A stretch of 64,000 nucleotides of DNA from Prorocentrum cordatum (lineage: Eukaryota > Sar > Dinophyceae > Prorocentrales > Prorocentraceae), in NCBI GenBank assembly GCA_963575745.1, contig CAUYUJ010009513.1, forward strand, positions 348,526 to 412,525. Direction: 5' to 3'. The notes beneath the pieces were generated by a model. The model saw only the letters and a list, made by a program, of their open reading frames with translations. It was not told the origin of the DNA and did no database searches. Position numbers and translations under genes: made by a program. Shown here one piece after another: positions 40,400 to 51,059 of the stretch (position 1 is the stretch's first letter; every line of letters starts with the position of its first letter).

Positions 40400-41570
40400 C
40401 CCCGCTCGGCACTCCGCGAGCGGCCCCGCCTGCCATGGAGGAAGGTCGCTGGCGGTTCACGCGCTACCGGAGCGTGCTGGCCTCCGCAGCGTGGTGGGCG
40501 CCTGCCACTTCGCGCCACGATCTGGGCGCGCCCACACGCTGCGCAGCACCGCCGGCAGCTGTCCCTGGCGGCGCGGTGTCCGGAGCTGCGGCTGCTCTGG
40601 CTCCCTGGCTGCGCAGCGCCGGCAGCGCCGCCTCCAGGCGCGGGGGAGCGCCGGGACCTGCGGGGACTACAACGCCTGGGGTGCCAGCGACGCAATTGGC
40701 AGCGGCAGGCACTTAGGCGGCGGCGCCACCCCAGGCCTCCGCAGCACCAGCGGCATGAGCCTCCGCAGCGGCCCAATGCACCGCCGCGGCGACCAGCGCG
40801 CATATCTGCCCAACGAGCGCCGCGGCGTCGCCGCCGCCTCCAGAGCTGTCTCCGCGCTGCTGCAACACCGAAAGGCGGCTACGAGGGTGTCGAAGGCCGT
40901 CACGGCGCCGGCCTCGGTCAGGTCCGCTGCCGGCGGTGCGCGGGCCGGCGTCGCCTGTGCTTGCACTGCCAGCAGCGTGGCATCGGCCTGTTGCAAAGCC
41001 GCCTTGGCCGCCTCGGCCTCGAACTGCGCGACCGCACGCGGGACTTCCGCCAGATCCTCGCGGACCACTTGCAGATTGGTCGCCGCCGCCCGCTGCGAGT
41101 CCGTGGCAGCCTGGACCTGGAATGCCCACGGGCGCGAGGCCGGAGCAGCATGCTCCAAGGCCTGGACGAGCTGGCGGTCGCACTCCGCCAAGTCGCCCGC
41201 CGCTCCATATCGTTGGGCGGCCGCCCAACGATCGCTCCAAATACCTGAGCTCCCGCTGGGCAGTGCTCAGGTCGGCGGCAGGCGGGTCCTGCTGCAAAGC
41301 ACCTGCCGGGGGCAGACATCGCCACGCGCCGCAGTGCCACCAGGCGGGGGCAGCAAGCGTTTCACAGCTTCTGCGTACGAGGCCGCCCCAGCCGCCTCGC
41401 CGCCCTGCTGGCGATCCGGCCCGTCCTGCTTCGCCGCCCGCGTGCACATGCACTGCTTTGCCGCCGCCCGGGCGACGTTGGCGATCCGTTGCGGCGCGGC
41501 CCTGCCGCAGTGCTGGCAACGCACCTGGCAGGCCCAGTTTTCCGCGCGCCCTCACTGACAGCCCCAGCAT
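40400..41570 (-). pseudogene. Third retroelement ORF1-like remnant (Cys finger and Ala-rich coiled coil)
   Basis: Minus-strand frames show the layout of the LINE ORF1 proteins. A Cys-containing finger comes first (RCQHCGRAAPQR, with KQCMC further on; 41524-41267 frame). A long Ala/Glu/Gln helix follows (DLAEVPRAVAQFEAEAAKAA, 41191-40667 frame). The reading is broken at least twice and no RT lies downstream in the window. A 24-bp palindrome (41209-41232) interrupts it. Composition is more GC-rich than either LINE. I infer a dead fragment of a related element. Confidence 0.45.
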
Positions 41571-41679
41571 GGCTCCCGTGGCCCTGGGACCACATCTAAG
41601 TCAGCCTGCCGGCCGCCAAACGACACCATGCAGCCTGCCCGCGCCCGCCGCCGCGGCCGCACGGCATCTGGTACGGGTC

Positions 41680-41885
41680 CCGCTCGCGGATTACCCACGC
41701 ACGACCCACACGCGATCCATCCTGGACCCTTCCCGCGATGCAGCCATAACTCGCCCCACGACTCACCCGTGACTCGCCCCGCAACCCACACACACGACCA
41801 GGCCACGCGACAAACTCGCGACCCGTCCCGCCACACCCCAGCAACTCGCCCTACGATCCGCCTGGCGACCCGCCCGCACTGCTTC
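41680..41885 (-). repeat. TGGGTCGCGG-like minisatellite, reverse copy
   Basis: On the minus strand this reads as GGGTCGCGAGT and GGGTGAGTCG words similar to 28570-28770 and 34315-34475, but more degenerate. Confidence 0.55.
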
Positions 41886-42297
41886 GAGAAGTGGCAAGAT
41901 GCTCTCGGCGTTTTTGTTGTGCCGTGGCTCTGGAGAATACCAGCATGACGAACGCATAAAATAAGGGATGAAAGGGCTTTGCTGGCCGCGTAGAACCTAC
42001 AGTCGGGCTGGATTGGAGAGGGCACGTGAGAGGACACAAGACTCTCCCGATGGCCACATTGCCAGTGGAACGCACAGGGCATGGGTCGCGAAGCACAGGA
42101 CTCAAGGGTACCCTTGTTTGGGCAGGGCCGACCTGCTAATCAAGCTCGACTGTAGGCCACAAACAAGTTCCGAAACATAGAGGACTGGCCAGAAGGCCCG
42201 AGCCCCTCCCGAGCCCACAGCGGTCCTTACTTCGGCGTCTACGCGCCATCCCTTTGGTCCACCCCGCGCCTGGCCCGCGGCACACCCGCGAAACGCC

Positions 42298-42356
42298 TCC
42301 TCCTCCTCCTCCTCGTCCTCCTCCTCCTCCTCCTCCTCCTCCTCCTCGTCCTCCCT
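42298..42356 (+). repeat. (CTC)n microsatellite
   Basis: CTC array with GTC interruptions. Confidence 0.9.
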
Positions 42357-42559
42357 CCTGCGACCCGCATCCGCGTCCCAACCGACGCGGTCCACGACAG
42401 CCACGTCCCGCGCGCACTCACTCCGAAGTCTCAGTCGCAACTGCGGAGGTCTGACCGTTCAGAGCCAAGTCTCCAGCGTTCGGTGCTCGCCATGCTTTCC
42501 ACCCCTAGGCCTAAGTGGATACGTCTGGAGCCAGCCCTCCAGCCCATGCTGCTCTTCAT

Positions 42560-42821
42560 GCCCTGAGGCTCAAGATCTGGCCCAACTCCTGCTCCAGTCG
42601 AGCTGCAGCCGAGCTTCAGACCCAGCTCCAGCTTCAGCTTCGCTTCAGATCCAGCCCAACGTTCAGCTCCAGCTTCAGTCCCAACCCTGGCTCCAGCCCC
42701 AGCTCCAGTTCCAGGTGCCACTGAAGCTCTAGCCCAGCTCGAGCTTCAGAAGCAGCTCCAGCCCCGGTTCAGCTCCAGCTCAGCTCCAGCTCCAGCTTTG
42801 CTGTAGCCCAGCTCCAGCTCC
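42560..42821 (+). repeat. CCAGCTCCAGCTT-type minisatellite
   Basis: Irregular hexamer repetition (CAGCTC, CAGCTT) running directly into the MITE-like copy at 42822. Confidence 0.8.
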
Positions 42822-42975
42822 TAGGTCGGGCATGTCCTCCTACAGGCGGAGCTTGGAAGAACAATAAGCATATCAAACGTTTTGACACAAAGTCAAAAGA
42901 GCACGGAAAATCGTCGCCATACTAGTGTTTTACGATTCTTAAGCACTCCTCCTGTAGAGGGACATGTCCGATTTA
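42822..42975 (+). mobile_element. MITE-like element, good copy
   Basis: Left end TAGGTCGGGCATGTCC then TCCTACAGGCGG; right end CCTGTAGAGGGACATGTCCG then ATTTA, the inverse of the left. Length 154 bp. The AT-rich interior carries AATCGTCGCCATACTAGTG. No coding capacity. TA at both ends suggests a TA target, as in Tc1/mariner-type elements. Confidence 0.8.
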
Positions 42976-43184
42976 AATATGCTCTTTCCTTGTCCTCCTC
43001 ATGATTCGCTCCCTCAGGGCGTCGCGCCCGCCTGACGTATGTGATGCCCAGCCTGGCGGAGCAGTCGGCGCACGTGACGTCACGGACCTCTGACTGGATC
43101 AGACGCGGAGCAGGACGGGGGCAGGGAGAGAACGGTTCGATGGCAACTCACGGGAGCATCCCATACTATGTTGTCGGCTCTTGC

Positions 43185-43310
43185 GAATCGACGCTGATCG
43201 ACGATAGTCGACGCTGATCGACGCTATTTCGACGCTAATCTACGCTTGGCGACGCTAAATGGGAACTCATCGGCTCTCAGACGCTAGTCGACGCTAGTCG
43301 ACGCTGAAGA
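43185..43310 (+). repeat. CGACGCTRRT tandem repeat
   Basis: About ten imperfect units of CGACGCTGAT or CGACGCTAGT. Confidence 0.85.
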
Positions 43311-43712
43311 CGGAATTGAGAGGGTATACCAGGCTCCCATGATTTGCTGCCGAAGGAAGGTGCACCCCCGCTCTCAAGCTGTCCATCGATGAGCCTTGGG
43401 AGCGGTGAGCGAAACATATCTTCGGCTCGCTAGCAGGCACAACCGCTAAGGCCGAGAATTCGCGCTCTTCTAGCTTCTTACCCGCATCACATGTGGCGAT
43501 TGAACGCAAAGGTCGGCCGTGTCGAGAAGCTCCGTATACCAGACAGACTCAGTGTCTCATAACGCGAACGAAGCGCGCAGGAGGTGGCCAGGGGGTCCGA
43601 GCAGGACTGGGATCGAAAAAATCAAATCAAAGATGGACCATGCCGAATTCGGTCAAAATCGGTCCCCAAACAACTGCCAGGGTCCATCTGTTGCAGTTAG
43701 TCGCCCTGGATC

Positions 43713-43868
43713 TAGGTCGGGCGTGTCCACCTACATGCGGATTTTGATCGATAAATATAAAATGCTACAAAAAAAGCGAACATGTTCGAACATAGTCAAA
43801 ACATCGTCCCCATACTAGTTGTTTATTGTTTTGGCATACTCATCCTGGAGAGGGACGTGCCCGACTTA
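43713..43868 (+). mobile_element. MITE-like element, good copy
   Basis: Left end TAGGTCGGGCGTGTCCACC; right end GAGAGGGACGTGCCCGACTTA, inverted. Length 156 bp. The interior has ACATCGTCCCCATACTAG, matching the 42822 copy. It lies 0.74 kb from that copy in the same orientation. Confidence 0.8.
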
Positions 43869-44345
43869 AGCCTGGATCCGTTCCTGACGGTCCTCGTGCC
43901 CGAAGACGACCCTCTGAGGCCGAAAAAGCCGACAAGCTAACCAGGTTACTTGAACCCAACAGCTCGAACTTTGCCACCCACCCCTTCTTACGGCAGGTTC
44001 GTGCGGCGTCGGCGCGTGCGAAGGTTTTTGACACCGCCTCGATTGCAGCCCCGATCGTTCGATGTTAAATTCGGTCGGGTCCAACGGCGTCACCGTGTCC
44101 CTCGGTGCTGCCACGTCGCAGAATTCAACCTGGAACGCCTTCGCCGGCGTCGCCACCGCGCCAACGCCGCACAAACTTGCCGTACTGGCTAGAACCAGTG
44201 CTGGGCCACCTCAGACCACCAGACGGCCCCACAGCGCAGGCAACCTTTTGCGGGGTGTCTCCGCCCGTCCAACCTCTGGCATTCCTGGCGGTCACTGCGG
44301 CTCTCAACGCCACCCGACACTGTCAATCGAACCGCAGACGACAAG

Positions 44346-44348
<3 letters not shown>

Positions 44349-44388
<40 letters not shown>

Positions 44389-44393
44389 CTTAT
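44349..44393 (+). repeat. (TA)n tract
   Basis: Dinucleotide array with a GTA interruption; the CCTACCTAGGCTCTG block follows within 20 bp. Confidence 0.9.
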
Positions 44394-44402
44394 ACATGAA
44401 TT

Positions 44403-44870
44403 ATTCCCTACCTAGGCTCTGCCTAGAAAGGTTCTTACGCTATCTTAAAGGGGCCGGGCAGTGGAACGCGCCCCGGGCGGTTCCCCCGGCATCCGCCCCG
44501 CGGTTCCCCCAGCTACGTCCCCTTAGCTTAGCGTTGATTATCTCATCTTAGCTGAGCTTATTTCATCTTAGCTTAGCTTAGCTTCATCTTAGCTCAGGCT
44601 TATCTTAGCTTAGCTTACCTGCATCTCAGCTTCGCTGAGCTTTAGCATAGCAGAGCACAGCATAGCATAACATAGCGTAGCATAGCGCAGCACAGCATAT
44701 TGTTAGAGCAAAAAATGTCATCGCATAGTTCCCTACCTAGGCTCTGCCTAGAAGGGTTCTTACTCTCTTGGCTTAAAGGGCCGGGCAGTGAGAACCGGCC
44801 CGAGCGGTTCCCCCAGTATCCGCCCCGCGGTTCCCCCAGTTGCGCCCCCTGGGTTCACCCAGCTTAGCGT
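44403..44870 (+). repeat. Two copies of a 130-bp block around CCTACCTAGGCTCTGCCTAG
   Basis: Copies at about 44403-44530 and 44727-44870 share the hairpin CTAGGC-TCT-GCCTAG, GGTTCTTAC, AAAGGGGCCGGGCAGTG (approximately) and GCGGTTCCCCCAG words. An AGCTT satellite separates them. A small structured RNA is conceivable but unsupported. Confidence 0.7.
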
Positions 44871-45330
44871 AGCTAAGATTAGCTAAGCTTAGCTAAGTTT
44901 AGCCTAGTTTAGCTTAGCTTAGCTTAGCTTTGCCTAACCCAGCTTAGCTTAGCTGAGCTTAGCTGAGCTTAGCTTGGCTTAGCTTACCTCATCTTAGCTT
45001 AGCTTAGCTTAGCTTAGCTTAGCTTGGCTTGGCTTAACTTAGCTTAGCTTAGCCTAGCCTAGCTTCGTTTGGCTTAGCTTAGCTTAGCTTAGCTTAGCTT
45101 ACCTTAGCTTAGCGCAGCATAGCGCAGCGCAGCATTAGCACATCATAGCATAGCATAGCATAACCAGTCATAGCATAGCATAGCATAGCTCAACATAGCA
45201 TAGCATAGCTCAGCATAGCATACCATAGCATATCATACCATAGCATCGCGCAGCATAGCATTTCATATCATAACATAGCATATCATAGCATTGCTTAGCA
45301 TAGCATTGCCCAGCTTAGCATAGCAACACC
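44520..45330 (+). repeat. AGCTT / ATAGC pentanucleotide satellites
   Basis: (TTAGC)n dominates about 44520-45110, grading into (ATAGC)n to about 45330. The 130-bp block is embedded. Not a telomere repeat (TTTAGGG type). Confidence 0.9.
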
Positions 45331-45334
45331 AATG

Positions 45335-45520
45335 CGAACTTGTAGATGTAGATGTAGATGTAGGTGCAGGTGTAGATGTGGATGTAGGTGTAGGTGTAGA
45401 TGTAGATGTAGATGTAGGTGTAGCTGTAGGTGTAGATGTGAGTCTCGCTGTTGATGTTGGTGTAGATGTAGATGCAGGTGTAGATGTAAATGTAGCTGTC
45501 GGTGTAGATGTAGATGTTGC
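45335..45520 (+). repeat. (GTAGAT/GTAGGT)n minisatellite
   Basis: Hexamer repetition of TGTAGA and TGTAGG words. The Thr/Ser/Pro frame on the minus strand is an artefact. Confidence 0.9.
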
Positions 45521-47100
45521 TTTCCTAAATGCTCCAACTCCTAGGTAGGGTCGCACTGGGATAACATATACTCTGGGCTGGTACGTGGCCAAACGAATCG
45601 ACCAAATCTGAGAATTTCTGTCAGGTACCTACCGCTCGGTCAGACCGTCCGCAGTGGTCGGACTCGGTGCTGCTGTTATGCTGCTGATGTTCGGGCGACT
45701 GGGCAACCTGTGCTCGCGGCGCTCGGTGAATGCCGAATGCGTCACGCGCACCGTCAGGAAACACGCCGAGAAACAGTGAAGGACATCACGCCTTGCTCGA
45801 CCCGGCGGGAAGTTCGCCGAGGCGTCCGCGCAGCGTCCTGAGCTGGCTGCTCACTGTGCAGGCGCGTGATACTGGAATCTAGCTGGGATGCTGCGGGTGC
45901 GGCCCGGCCCATGGGGACCAACGGGTGTGGTCCTGTTGGTGGGTGGGACCCTGTTTGGGTGGATCTTTATGGGCTTGACCCTGAAGATCCTGTGAGTGCG
46001 ACCCCCAGCTTTCTTGCGCTGGAGCAGCCAGACGCGCTGCAGAGCACGGTGGCCAGGACAGGTTCCACGGCCTGCGATGAAGAGCAGAAGAACAAGCGAG
46101 GGAACAGAGGGAGGAGGTATGGGGGGGATGGGGGGGGAAGGAGGGGAGGTGGAGGGGAGAGGCACAAGGCCAGAGGGGGAGAGGGGGATGGACAGGGGAG
46201 TGGAAAGGGGAGGGACAGGGGGATGGACGGACAGGGGAGGGAGGATGGACGACCGGGGGTGAGGATAGGTGGCGGTGGAGGAGGACGACGACGAGGGATA
46301 TGGGGAGGGGAGGGGATGAAGGGAGGAGAGGAGATGAAACAACTAAGAGAAACGAAAAAGAGAAGGATGGTACAGCCGCCCCCGGGCTCCTCACAACGCC
46401 CCCTCTGTTGGAGGAGGAGGCGGATAATGTATAAATGATGGACAAGACGGTCTAAGATGATGGGATAAGGAAAAATATTGAACGAATAAGCGCGATGGAG
46501 CGGAGAAGCGGTAAGGCACAAGACGATACTGAGCACACGGAGAAGGGGAAGGGGGAGGTGGCAAGGGAGGACGCGAAGGAGAAGGTGTGGACTGGGAAGG
46601 CTGCAGCGAGACCTTTACAGCAAAGGCATGACCGCACCTCGGGTATACCTTGATCAACGCTAGCCCGAAGATGGCACCAGTGCTGCCACGAACGCATGGT
46701 GTGTCAATGTTGCGCAAGCGTGAGGCCAATTTGTGGGCACTGGGGGCCGTCTTGGGGCCATCTCCTGGCATACCGATTCATTTGAAGGTCTGGGGGGCCA
46801 TATCGGAGTCTTCTTGGGCCATTCTGGGGAGTATTTTGGACTTTGGGGCCTCTGGGGACCGTCTTCGGGCGCTCTTGACATCCTCCTCGGGCAAAAGGGG
46901 GGGCTGCATAGAGGCTGGCGAGAGACGCGGCATGCGACCTGCTCAGAGGCGGCGGGGTGGGGGAGACTAAGCAGGCCCCTCCTTACCCTGCCACGCGCTG
47001 CCCACCGCTAAGGGAGGGTCTACGCAACGCCCCTCGGCCCCGGCTCACGGCAACGACCGTGTACACTCCGCTCGAGTAGGCAGCGTCGTGGCTGTCCGCG
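45521..47100. other. Intergenic with purine tracts, no recognisable gene
   Basis: G-rich purine DNA occupies about 46100-46340. A short GGGGCCTCTTGGG-family patch lies at 46740-46890. No motif-bearing frame was found. Confidence 0.45.
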
Positions 47101-48080
47101 GCCAGGCGCACGTTCCAAGCCTCGGCGGCCCCCTCCCCCTCCGTATCCTTGTCCCCCGACCGACGAAACCTCCGAAGCAACTCTGCTCCTCTTCCTCCTC
47201 CCTGCCCTCCCCTTGGTCTTGCCCCCCGCCCCCTCCCCTCCGTCTCCCCCCATCCTCCTCTGCTTCCCCCCCTCCCCCCCGCATCCGTCTCCTCCTCTTG
47301 CTCCTCAACCTCCTCCACCTCCTCGCGCCCCTCCTCTCGCTTCCTCCCGTTCCTCCCACTCCTCTTGTGCATCCACCTCCTCCGCCCCGTGTGGCGTTTC
47401 GCTCGCTGCGCATCTCTCGCTGCCGCTAATTCTGCCAGTTGTCCTCCTCATCCCACGGCTCGCTCATGCTCATACAACACACACTGGCCGACATGGCTGC
47501 TGTCACCAACGCTGCTGCTGAAGAAAGGCACGGTGCGTATCCTTGATTGGACATACCTTTCTCTCAATATATCCTCTTTCTCTCCCCGCGTAGCTGAAAA
47601 TCGCGGCCCCGCTAACGAATCCGCCTTACCGTTCAGCTCCCTGTAGATATGCCTACCCGACTAGACATCACACGCACGGGCGATATGAGGGCAGGCTGTT
47701 TGGGGGGAAGCGCGCCTCCCGCCAGCCCATCACAGGTGCGATGGTGGCACAGCGCTGTGTCATTGAACCGACTGGCGACCGACGCAAGGCCAAGCCTCGC
47801 TTCCTTTTGTGGAGCCCCGCGGAGCACGAGCCCCATGCCGCAGGCAAGCTGGCCCCTCTTCCCCTGTTTCCAACTCATCTTTGACGACAGAAGACGACGC
47901 CGTGCACGTCAGAGGTGCATGCGCAAGAAACTGGCGCCGACGCGACGGCAGCTGAAAGTCGTGAAACACTTTGACCACCCCATCGTCGCCAACACTGTGA
48001 ACAGGGCGTGTCTGAAAGCGTGTACATGCTTTTTTGACGAGGAGGCTCGAACGACCAACGCTGCCGCAGGCGCCCAGGGG
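47101..48080. other. Intergenic, pyrimidine-rich in its first half; no recognisable gene
   Basis: C/T-rich DNA at 47180-47400. The frame 47649-48179 (+) has balanced composition and ends in a poly(A)-encoded Lys run, but no family is recognised. Confidence 0.4.
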
Positions 48081-48107
48081 AAAAAAAAAAAAAAAAAAAA
48101 AAAAAAA
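48081..48107 (+). repeat. 27-bp poly(A) run
   Basis: Uninterrupted A27 in GC-rich surroundings. It could be the tail of a small retroposon whose body lies to the left, but no target duplication or polyadenylation signal is evident. Confidence 0.6.
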
Positions 48108-48609
48108 CGCCCCACTCAGTCGGGCACCTTGGGGAGCTGCGCAGTACGTCGCGCCGCCAGCGCCGCGAATTCGGCATGAAGCATGGATGACCCAAGATGG
48201 ACGACAGTGGTGTCAAAATGCGACTGGCCCAGGATCCGCTCGAGGAATCTGATGGAGCAGCTGGCGGCCCTCCCCTCTGCGGCCCTGGCGGCATCTCTGT
48301 GCGTCTCGGGTGCCGGGGAGATCCTGGAAGTCCTGGAGCGCATCGTTGCCCCCCCCCTCCCCTTTTCCATCCTCCTCCCCTTCTGTCCTCCTCTGATGCC
48401 CCCCCTCCCCCCGCTTCCTCCTCCCACTATCCTCTTTTATCCTCCTCCTCCTCCTCCCCTCCCATCCTGTGATCCTCCTTCACACCGTCCATGCTCTGAT
48501 CGCCGAGCCTGGTCGGCGAGGTACGCGGGGCTGGACATGATGCGGTAGCTCGTGGATACGACGTCGCAGGCTGACAGAGGGCGGCCGGCGAGGCATATCG
48601 ACACAGGAA

Positions 48610-48840
48610 GAAAGAGAGGAGAGGGAGAGAAAGAGAGAGAGAGAGAGAGATGAGAGAAGCAAGCTACATACAGGAGGACAGTACGAACGAACTAACTACA
48701 GACAGAAAGAGAGAACGAGAGAGAGAGGAAGAGAGAAAAGGTTTCGAGGTAGAGGGGGAACACACGCAAACAGAGCTGCACAACGACAGTGCAAGAGAGG
48801 GGGAGAGAGATCGAGAGAGAGAGAGAGCAAACATACAAAG
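48610..48840 (+). repeat. GA-rich microsatellite region
   Basis: GAGA tracts interspersed with short unique segments. Pyrimidine counterpart tracts follow at about 48940-49020. Confidence 0.8.
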
Positions 48841-48939
48841 ACACAACATACATATATACACGATACGTGCACACCTGGCGACGCTCCAGCGCACACGCGT
48901 TCCTCCTCCGCCGTTCTATCGAACTTCTTCTTTATATGT

Positions 48940-49020
48940 ATATTTATATTTCTCTTTCTCTTTCTCTTTCTCTTTCTCTCTCTCTCTCTCTCCCTCTCTC
49001 TCTCTCTCTCGCTGTCTCTG
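48940..49020 (+). repeat. (CTTTCT/CTCT)n microsatellite
   Basis: Pyrimidine array of TTTCTC and CTCT words. Confidence 0.9.
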
Positions 49021-49084
49021 TCATTCCCATACACGCGTTCGCTGTTTATTGTTGTGTTGTTGTGTTTGTTTCGTTGTTTCTGTG

Positions 49085-49144
49085 ATATATATATATACAC
49101 ACACTAGAACCATCGCGCGCGCATCGCGCGCGCTATGGTTCTAG
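49085..49144 (+). repeat. (TA)n tract followed by a 41-nt hairpin, second copy
   Basis: A short TA/CA tract leads to the inverted repeat CTAGAACCATCGCGCGCGC ... TATGGTTCTAG (49104-49144), of the same length and sequence type as 34630-34670. Confidence 0.8.
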
Positions 49145-49539
49145 CCGAGGTCAAGACAAATCGAGTCAAACTTCGTCGAAGCGCGTCCGGAACAAAAAAG
49201 GTCGACGGAAGACTCGAACAAACATAACAGTGCTCGTCCTTAGCGCTCGCGCTGCTTAGCGTCCTTGGCGTTCGCGCTGCTCTCTGATCGAGCAAAGTCC
49301 GCTCAAAAGACCCCCAGGGGCCGAAAACCGAAAGACCTCGTCGAACCTCGATCCTCGATTGATCGGTCCTCGACTGGCGCCTGCGACGACGAGCACGACG
49401 ACGGCGGAGGCGACGACGACGGCGGCGACGATGATGACGACGACGGCGGCGGCGCTGACGACGGCAAGGGCGACGTTCACCGCGAGATGCAACGACTTAT
49501 GCTGCTCACACTTGCACCGAGCTGGCCTGAGCCCGCCGA

Positions 49540-50800
49540 CCCCTCGTGGGTCTCTTGGCGTATCAAGACCTTCCCCTCCAGAAGCCCCCGCTGGGTTTGG
49601 CCTATTGGGGGGGATATCTTGGCGGCCTCTTGGAGCCTCCTAGGGGCCTCCAGGTGCCTCCTGGGACCTTCTTGGGGCGGAAAGGGTCGGATTTTCGGTT
49701 CGGGCTCCCCCTCTTGGGCTCCTCTTGGAGCCGTATTGGGGACCTCTTGGGGTGTCTTGGTCCCCTCCCGGGACGTCTTTGGAGCCTCTTTGGCAGTTTT
49801 GGGACTCTCTTGGAGGCCTTTTGTACCGTCGTCACCGCTGTGAAGACTGACAGGTCGTAGATGCTAAGAATGTACGTTTCCCGATGCCAAATCAATGATT
49901 CTGGCCTCGGGGACCCTTTTGGAAAGCCTCTTGGGGGCCTCCTGGGGCGCCTTCGCGGCCCCTTGGGCACTGTGAAAACCGTCTTGGGCGTCCAAGGGCT
50001 AGCTTTGAGCGCTCCGGGGCCGCCATGGAACGTTTTGGTAGCCTCATGGGGACCTCTGGCCACAACTTGGCCGCCCCTCGGGTTGTCTTGGGCCGTGTTG
50101 GTGGCCTCTTGGGGCCGTCTTGGGGGCCTCTTGTACAGTCGTGCACGCCGTGAAGACCGAAAATACGTAGATGCTAAAAATGAACGTTTTCCGGTGCAGA
50201 ATCAATGATTTTGGGCGCTTGGGGCTCCCTTGAAAAGCCTCCTGGGGCGTCGTAGCGGCCTCTTGGGCTCTATGGGAGCCATCTTGGGCGTCCGGGGGCG
50301 ATCTTTGAGAGCCCTGGGGCCGTCTTGGACCGATGTGGGAGCCTCTTGGGGTTCCGTGGACACGTCTTGGCCGCCTCTTGAGCACGCCTCGGCCGCCTCT
50401 GGGGCTGTCTTGGGCTCCCCTTGGGCCGTGTTGGGAGCCTTTTGGGCCGTCTTGGGGCCGTCGTAGGGGCCTCTTGTACCGTACCCTCGTGCACGCCGTG
50501 AAGACCGAAAAGACGTAGATGCTGAAAATGTATGTTTTCCTATGCAAAATCAATGATTTGGGCCGCTTGGGGCTCTCTGGGGAAACAACTTGGGGCGTTG
50601 TAGCAGCTTCCTGGGCTCAAAGGGAGCCATCTTGAGCGTCCAGGGGCGATCTTTGAACGCCCCGGGGCCGTCAAGGACCAGTTTGGGGGCCACTCGCGCC
50701 TCCCTGGACACGTCTGGGCCGCCTCTTGGCCCGGACAGGAGCGCTCCCGGAGCCCCGGGTCGGCCAGGGGGACGCAGGGACCTGCCTGGCGGCCCCGATC
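49540..50800 (+). repeat. GGGGCCTCTTGGG-family higher-order tandem, three units of 310-350 bp
   Basis: The marker CGTAGATGCTRAVAATG followed by AATCAATGATT recurs near 49855, 50166 and 50514. Each unit otherwise consists of family words. Confidence 0.85.
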
Positions 50801-50814
50801 CCCTTCCGCAGGCG

Positions 50815-50815
50815 T

Positions 50816-50876
<61 letters not shown>

Positions 50877-50990
50877 TGTGTGTACACGCATATAGGAGAG
50901 AGAGAGAGAGAGAGAGAGAAGGAGAGAAAGAGAGAGAGAGAGAGAGAGAGACAGAGGGAAAGAGAGAAAGAGAGAGAGAGAGAGAGATAT
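50815..50990 (+). repeat. (TA)n then (GA)n microsatellites
   Basis: TA array at 50818-50873, then GA-rich array at 50893-50988. Confidence 0.95.
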
Positions 50991-51059
50991 TCCTCTTCCT
51001 ATATTTTAATAAGCCCGGGCGGGGGGAAAACCCGTCCCCCCCCCCAAAAAAAAAAGCCG

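Noticed and set aside
44520-45110. TTAGC array as telomeric DNA
   Set aside because: The unit is not the TTTAGGG type expected in dinoflagellates and it is internal.
48168-48180. GAATTCGGCA near 48170 as a cDNA-library linker contaminant
   Set aside because: It lacks the rest of the known linker and flanking sequence is continuous with the region; a chance match is more likely.
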